A stretch of DNA of 64,000 nucleotides from Streptomyces albiflavescens (GTDB lineage: Bacteria > Actinomycetota > Actinomycetes > Streptomycetales > Streptomycetaceae): assembly GCF_014645835.1 (NCBI RefSeq), contig NZ_BMMM01000006.1, positions 244,961-308,960 on the forward strand, written 5' to 3'. Below, piece after piece: positions 61,415 to 64,000 of this stretch. The notes beneath the pieces were generated by a model that saw only the letters and a program-made list of their open reading frames with translations, searched no databases and had not been told where the DNA came from. Every line of letters starts with the position of its first letter. The first letter of the stretch is position 1. The position numbers and the translations under genes are program-made.

Positions 61415-62080
61415 ATGCGCGAGATCCTCGGAAGGCGACGCAGGCTCCTGTCCAGGCGAAACAACGGGAGGCCTGAGGTGCTCGGCGCGGCCCTGACCTT
61501 CGCGACCGAATGGCGGTGGCCCGTACTCCCGGGTGTGGCGGCGGACCCGCAGGGGCGCGCCCGCTGCGGATGCCCCGACCCGGAGTGCACGGTGCCCGGC
61601 GCCCATCCCTTCGACCCCGGTCTCCTCGCGGCCACCACCGACGAGCGCATGGTGCGCTGGTGGTGGACCAACCGTCCGTCGGCACCCATCGTGCTGGCCA
61701 CCGGCGGCTCGGCTCCCTGCGCGGTGAGCCTGCCCGCTCTCGCGGCGGCTCGCGCCCTCGACGTCCTCGACCGCAAGGGCATGCGCCTCGGCCCCGTCGT
61801 CGCATCCCCCGCGCGCTGGTCGATCCTCGTCGCGCCCTACTCCATGGAGCAGCTCGGCGAGCTGCTCTACGCCAAGGACTTCGTGCCCGGCTCCCTCCGC
61901 TTCCACGGCGAGGGCGGCTACATCGCGCTGCCGCCGTCCGAGACCGGCCAGGGCCAGATCCGCTGGGAGCGTGCCCCGCTGCCCGGCTCGGCCGCCCCCT
62001 GGGTGCCCGATGTCGAGGCCGTCGTGGACGCCGTGGTGGAGGCCCTCACTCGTACGGGTGTGAGCGCACCCGAGTTGTAG
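61415..62080 (+). CDS. Short bifunctional primase/polymerase (PrimPol) N-terminal-like protein
   Basis: A 221-residue protein like the N-terminal PrimPol domain found in many actinobacterial proteins and mobile-element primases: LGAALTFATEWRWPVLPGV at the start, a CGCPDPECTVPGAHP Cys/His motif that could bind zinc, and TTDERMVRWWW. It lacks the C-terminal helicase part of larger primases. Catalytic carboxylates (DLD-like) are not obvious. ATG at 61415 with AAGGAA upstream. Role unknown. Confidence 0.75.
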   Translation: MREILGRRRRLLSRRNNGRPEVLGAALTFATEWRWPVLPGVAADPQGRARCGCPDPECTVPGAHPFDPGLLAATTDERMVRWWWTNRPSAPIVLATGGSAPCAVSLPALAAARALDVLDRKGMRLGPVVASPARWSILVAPYSMEQLGELLYAKDFVPGSLRFHGEGGYIALPPSETGQGQIRWERAPLPGSAAPWVPDVEAVVDAVVEALTRTGVSAPEL

Positions 62081-62136
62081 GGGTGTCGGGCGCGCGGCGA
62101 ACCGAACGCCCGCTCCCGCTCGTTATCGTCCGCCCT

Positions 62137-62697
62137 ATGCTGCGTCATTCCGGGGGGTGCCCCCCAGACCCCCGAAGAGTTCGCCTGGTGGCGCTGGCAG
62201 GCGTCGTGGCGTTCATCGTCGCCCTGCCGCTCACTGTGGCGTCCGCCGGTCCTGTGGGCGACGCGGCCCCCGGAGACGTACGCGGGTCCGCGCGTGCCGA
62301 TGACCGACCGCAGGCTCCCGAGCCCACGCACTCTCCCCTGCTGCTCGGTCTCGGCCTCGCCACCGCCGCCCGGTGCGGACCCGAACTCTCCTCGCCCGAC
62401 GGCATCGAGGCGCAGACCTGTGTCCTCACAGAGGGTGAGGACACCTGGGCGCGCACCTACTACCGCAACGCGAGCGGCGACGAGCTGAGCTCCGTACTGA
62501 GCCTCATGGGGCCTGGCGGCCGCACGGTGCAGATGAACTGCGCGGTGGGCGCGGAGGACGATCCAGGGGTGTGCGAGACGCCCAGGGAGCGGACGACGGG
62601 CGATGTCGGGGGCTACACGGCGGTCGCGGAGTTCGCGAAAGGTACCGCGGCCCATGGGCCGCTGTTGCTGCGTTCGGGGAGCAACTCGGGCCTGTAG
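62137..62697 (+). CDS. Secreted protein of unknown function
   Basis: A 186-residue protein with a signal peptide (about 1-42: a basic RRVRL then VALAGVVAFIVALPLTVASA) and a mature part with four Cys (ARCGPE, AQTCVL, MNCAVG, GVCETP) able to form two disulfides. There is no ribosome site; the promoter-like TATCGT at about 62124 lies very close, so a leaderless message is possible. Downstream of the primase-like gene by 56 bp. Confidence 0.65.
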   Translation: MLRHSGGCPPDPRRVRLVALAGVVAFIVALPLTVASAGPVGDAAPGDVRGSARADDRPQAPEPTHSPLLLGLGLATAARCGPELSSPDGIEAQTCVLTEGEDTWARTYYRNASGDELSSVLSLMGPGGRTVQMNCAVGAEDDPGVCETPRERTTGDVGGYTAVAEFAKGTAAHGPLLLRSGSNSGL

Positions 62698-62930
62698 CAA
62701 GGCCGTTGACGTCGCAAGGGATCGCGCGCATGGAAAGACCCGGCTGCTGGCGACGGGGGATGCACCAGCAACCGGGCTACTCGAACGGTAACAAGAGATC
62801 GGCGGTTCGCAAATTCGATCTCGGCTATTCGGACACGGATTTACCTGTCACAACGGCGAGTTGTGACAGGAGTCACCCGTTTGTGAGGTCCTGACCGGCT
62901 GACCGGCCGGTCAGTTCCCCAGTCTGTGCG

Positions 62931-63899
62931 TCAGCTGAGAGTCACCTGTCGGTTGGTGAGGCCGCCGCGCGCGCGGCGCTCGTCCGCGGTGAGCGGTGCG
63001 TCCGTGGCCAGAGCGGTGGCGAGGCGCTCGGCGAACTCGGCCGCCGGCTTTTCGATGTCGTCCGCCGTGACGCCCGTCGGCAGGTCCCAGACCGGCACCG
63101 TGAGCCCGTGGGCGCGGAAGGAGCCGACCAGTCGGGTGCCCTCCCCGAGGCTCGACCGACCGGCCGCGTGCAGCCGCGCCAGCGCGTCCAGAAGGTGCTC
63201 CTCCGGGTAGGGCATGACCCAGCGGAGGTGGTTCTTGTCGGGGGTCTCGCACCAGTAGGCGGCGTCGACCCCGGAAAGCTTCACGGTCGGGATGGCGGCG
63301 GCGTTGGCCCGCTCCAGGGAGGCGGTCACCTCCGGCGTCGCGTTCTCCGCGTCCGGGACCCAGAATTCGAAGCCCGCGTGCACAACTGGCTCGAACGCGC
63401 CTTCGGGGTCGAGCACGTCCTGCAGCCGCGGACCGCCGGCCGGGGCCCGCCGGCCCTCGACCGGAGTGCCGGGCTGCGCGGTGAGCGCGCGCTGGAGTGT
63501 GTCGGCCAGATCGCGGCTGATGTCACCGGACGCTGTGTCGTTCTGCAGGCCGAGCAGGACCGAGCCGTCGTCGCGGCGCAGCGCGGGCCATGCCATCGGC
63601 AGGACGGTGGCGAGCGTGACCGAGGGGACGTCCTCGGGGAGCTTCTCCTTGAGCTTCAGCTCGACCGTCGCGGCGGGCACCAGCTCGCGCAGCGCGACCC
63701 AGTCGCCCTCGCCCTGCAGGCCCTCGAAGGGGCGGTGCACCAGCTCGGTCACGGCGTGCGCGGCCGCTCGGCCGTGACAGGCCTTGTAGCGGCGGCCACT
63801 GCCGCAGGGGCAGGGCTCGCGAGCGCCGACAACCGGGATCTCGCCGCCGTCCTTCAGCTGCGGCTGCTTGGCCTTCGTCTGGGGTCGCTTCTTGGCCAT
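62931..63899 (-). CDS. SEC-C zinc-motif protein of unknown function (DUF5926-like)
   Basis: A 322-residue protein. Near residue 30 it carries the SEC-C zinc motif PCPCGSGRRYKACHG, with Cys and His ligands as in SecA. The remainder (about 50-322) is a uniform soluble domain ending RARGGLTNRQVTLS. It begins MAKKRPQTKAKQPQLKD; the ATG at 63899 is preferred over an open extension to 63983. Downstream (62891-62910) a short CTGACCGG/CCGGTCAG inverted repeat may terminate it. Confidence 0.85.
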   Translation of the reverse strand: MAKKRPQTKAKQPQLKDGGEIPVVGAREPCPCGSGRRYKACHGRAAAHAVTELVHRPFEGLQGEGDWVALRELVPAATVELKLKEKLPEDVPSVTLATVLPMAWPALRRDDGSVLLGLQNDTASGDISRDLADTLQRALTAQPGTPVEGRRAPAGGPRLQDVLDPEGAFEPVVHAGFEFWVPDAENATPEVTASLERANAAAIPTVKLSGVDAAYWCETPDKNHLRWVMPYPEEHLLDALARLHAAGRSSLGEGTRLVGSFRAHGLTVPVWDLPTGVTADDIEKPAAEFAERLATALATDAPLTADERRARGGLTNRQVTLS

Positions 63900-63974
63900 C
63901 GTGGGTGTCTCCCGATCACGGCTCGTCTCGTACGGGCGCGAGCCTAGCCGTTCGTACGAGAGCTGATGGGACCC

Positions 63975-63983
63975 TGTGGACAA
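63975..63983. promoter_or_regulatory. DnaA-box-like site near the window end
   Basis: TGTGGACAA, the exact reverse of TTGTCCACA. Single site, upstream of the SEC-C gene. Confidence 0.35.
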
Positions 63984-64000
63984 CGCACCGAGTCGTCCCG

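Overview
The window is high-GC actinobacterial chromosome, almost certainly Streptomyces. The evidence is strongly GC-biased codon use, GTG and TTG starts, an ssgR-ssgA pair (SsgA-like sporulation proteins are confined to sporulating actinomycetes), a fused CydCD, a Rex operator before cydA, and several copies of the ParB site parS (TGTTTCACGTGAAACA type). The gene order (ptpA, ssgR-ssgA, thiC, hisC, cydAB-cydCD, serS, pheA, then a dtpA/copper cluster) matches, as far as I recall, the S. coelicolor core region around SCO3920-SCO3980. Together with parS and DnaA-box motifs this places the window in the chromosome core on one side of oriC. No CRISPR array, intact phage, transposase or biosynthetic cluster was seen.

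Layout. 1-8 kb: a GNAT enzyme, a HAD gene reduced by an internal deletion, a globin-reductase, NUDIX, LysR, a cystathionine-lyase-like enzyme overlapping ptpA, and small membrane and cupin proteins. 8-12 kb: the ssgR-ssgA developmental pair and a YibE/F membrane protein. 11.7-13.7 kb: a TPP riboswitch and thiC. 13.7-16 kb: a secreted protein followed by a scar in which a pSAM2-type Rep fragment abuts a frameshifted TerF-like vWA fragment, probably an old integrative element. 16-21.4 kb: membrane protein, metallophosphoesterase, LacI regulator and histidinol-phosphate aminotransferase. 21.5-30.9 kb: cytochrome bd oxidase (cydA, cydB, cydCD) under a Rex operator, then a GAF sensor kinase resembling DevS and a secreted M23 peptidase.

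30.9-37.6 kb is a minus-strand run: HAD phosphatase, F420-type oxidoreductase, KptA, MerR regulator, a deletion-fused hydrolase remnant, a hydrolase-dehydrogenase fusion and an M24 protein. 37.9-41.8 kb is a four-gene ABC exporter operon ending in a strong terminator. 42-46 kb holds tRNA-Ser(GCU), a HAD phosphatase, serS and pheA, with a DnaA-box-rich gap between serS and pheA. 46-52.6 kb is a copper trafficking set (DyP peroxidase, CopCD, PCu(A)C chaperone, Sco, YcnI and a Met/His-rich membrane protein) that should deliver and use copper outside the membrane. 52.8-64 kb holds an RsbW-like kinase, a frameshifted Tat-exported protein, a CitG-like protein, an MFS transporter, a MocR regulator, an aminopeptidase P, a SpoIIE/PP2C-type phosphatase with an altered active site, a short primase-polymerase protein, a secreted protein and a SEC-C protein.

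Two patterns stand out. First, five genes or fragments are broken here by internal deletion or single-base frameshift. Second, many genes are followed, from the stop codon itself, by short degenerate tandem repeats (11 to 45 bp units), in several cases including the last codons. A third oddity is that parS-like sites lie in functional sequence: inside the thiC riboswitch, over the cydCD start codon, inside dtpA, and as a perfect 42-bp double palindrome after cydB.
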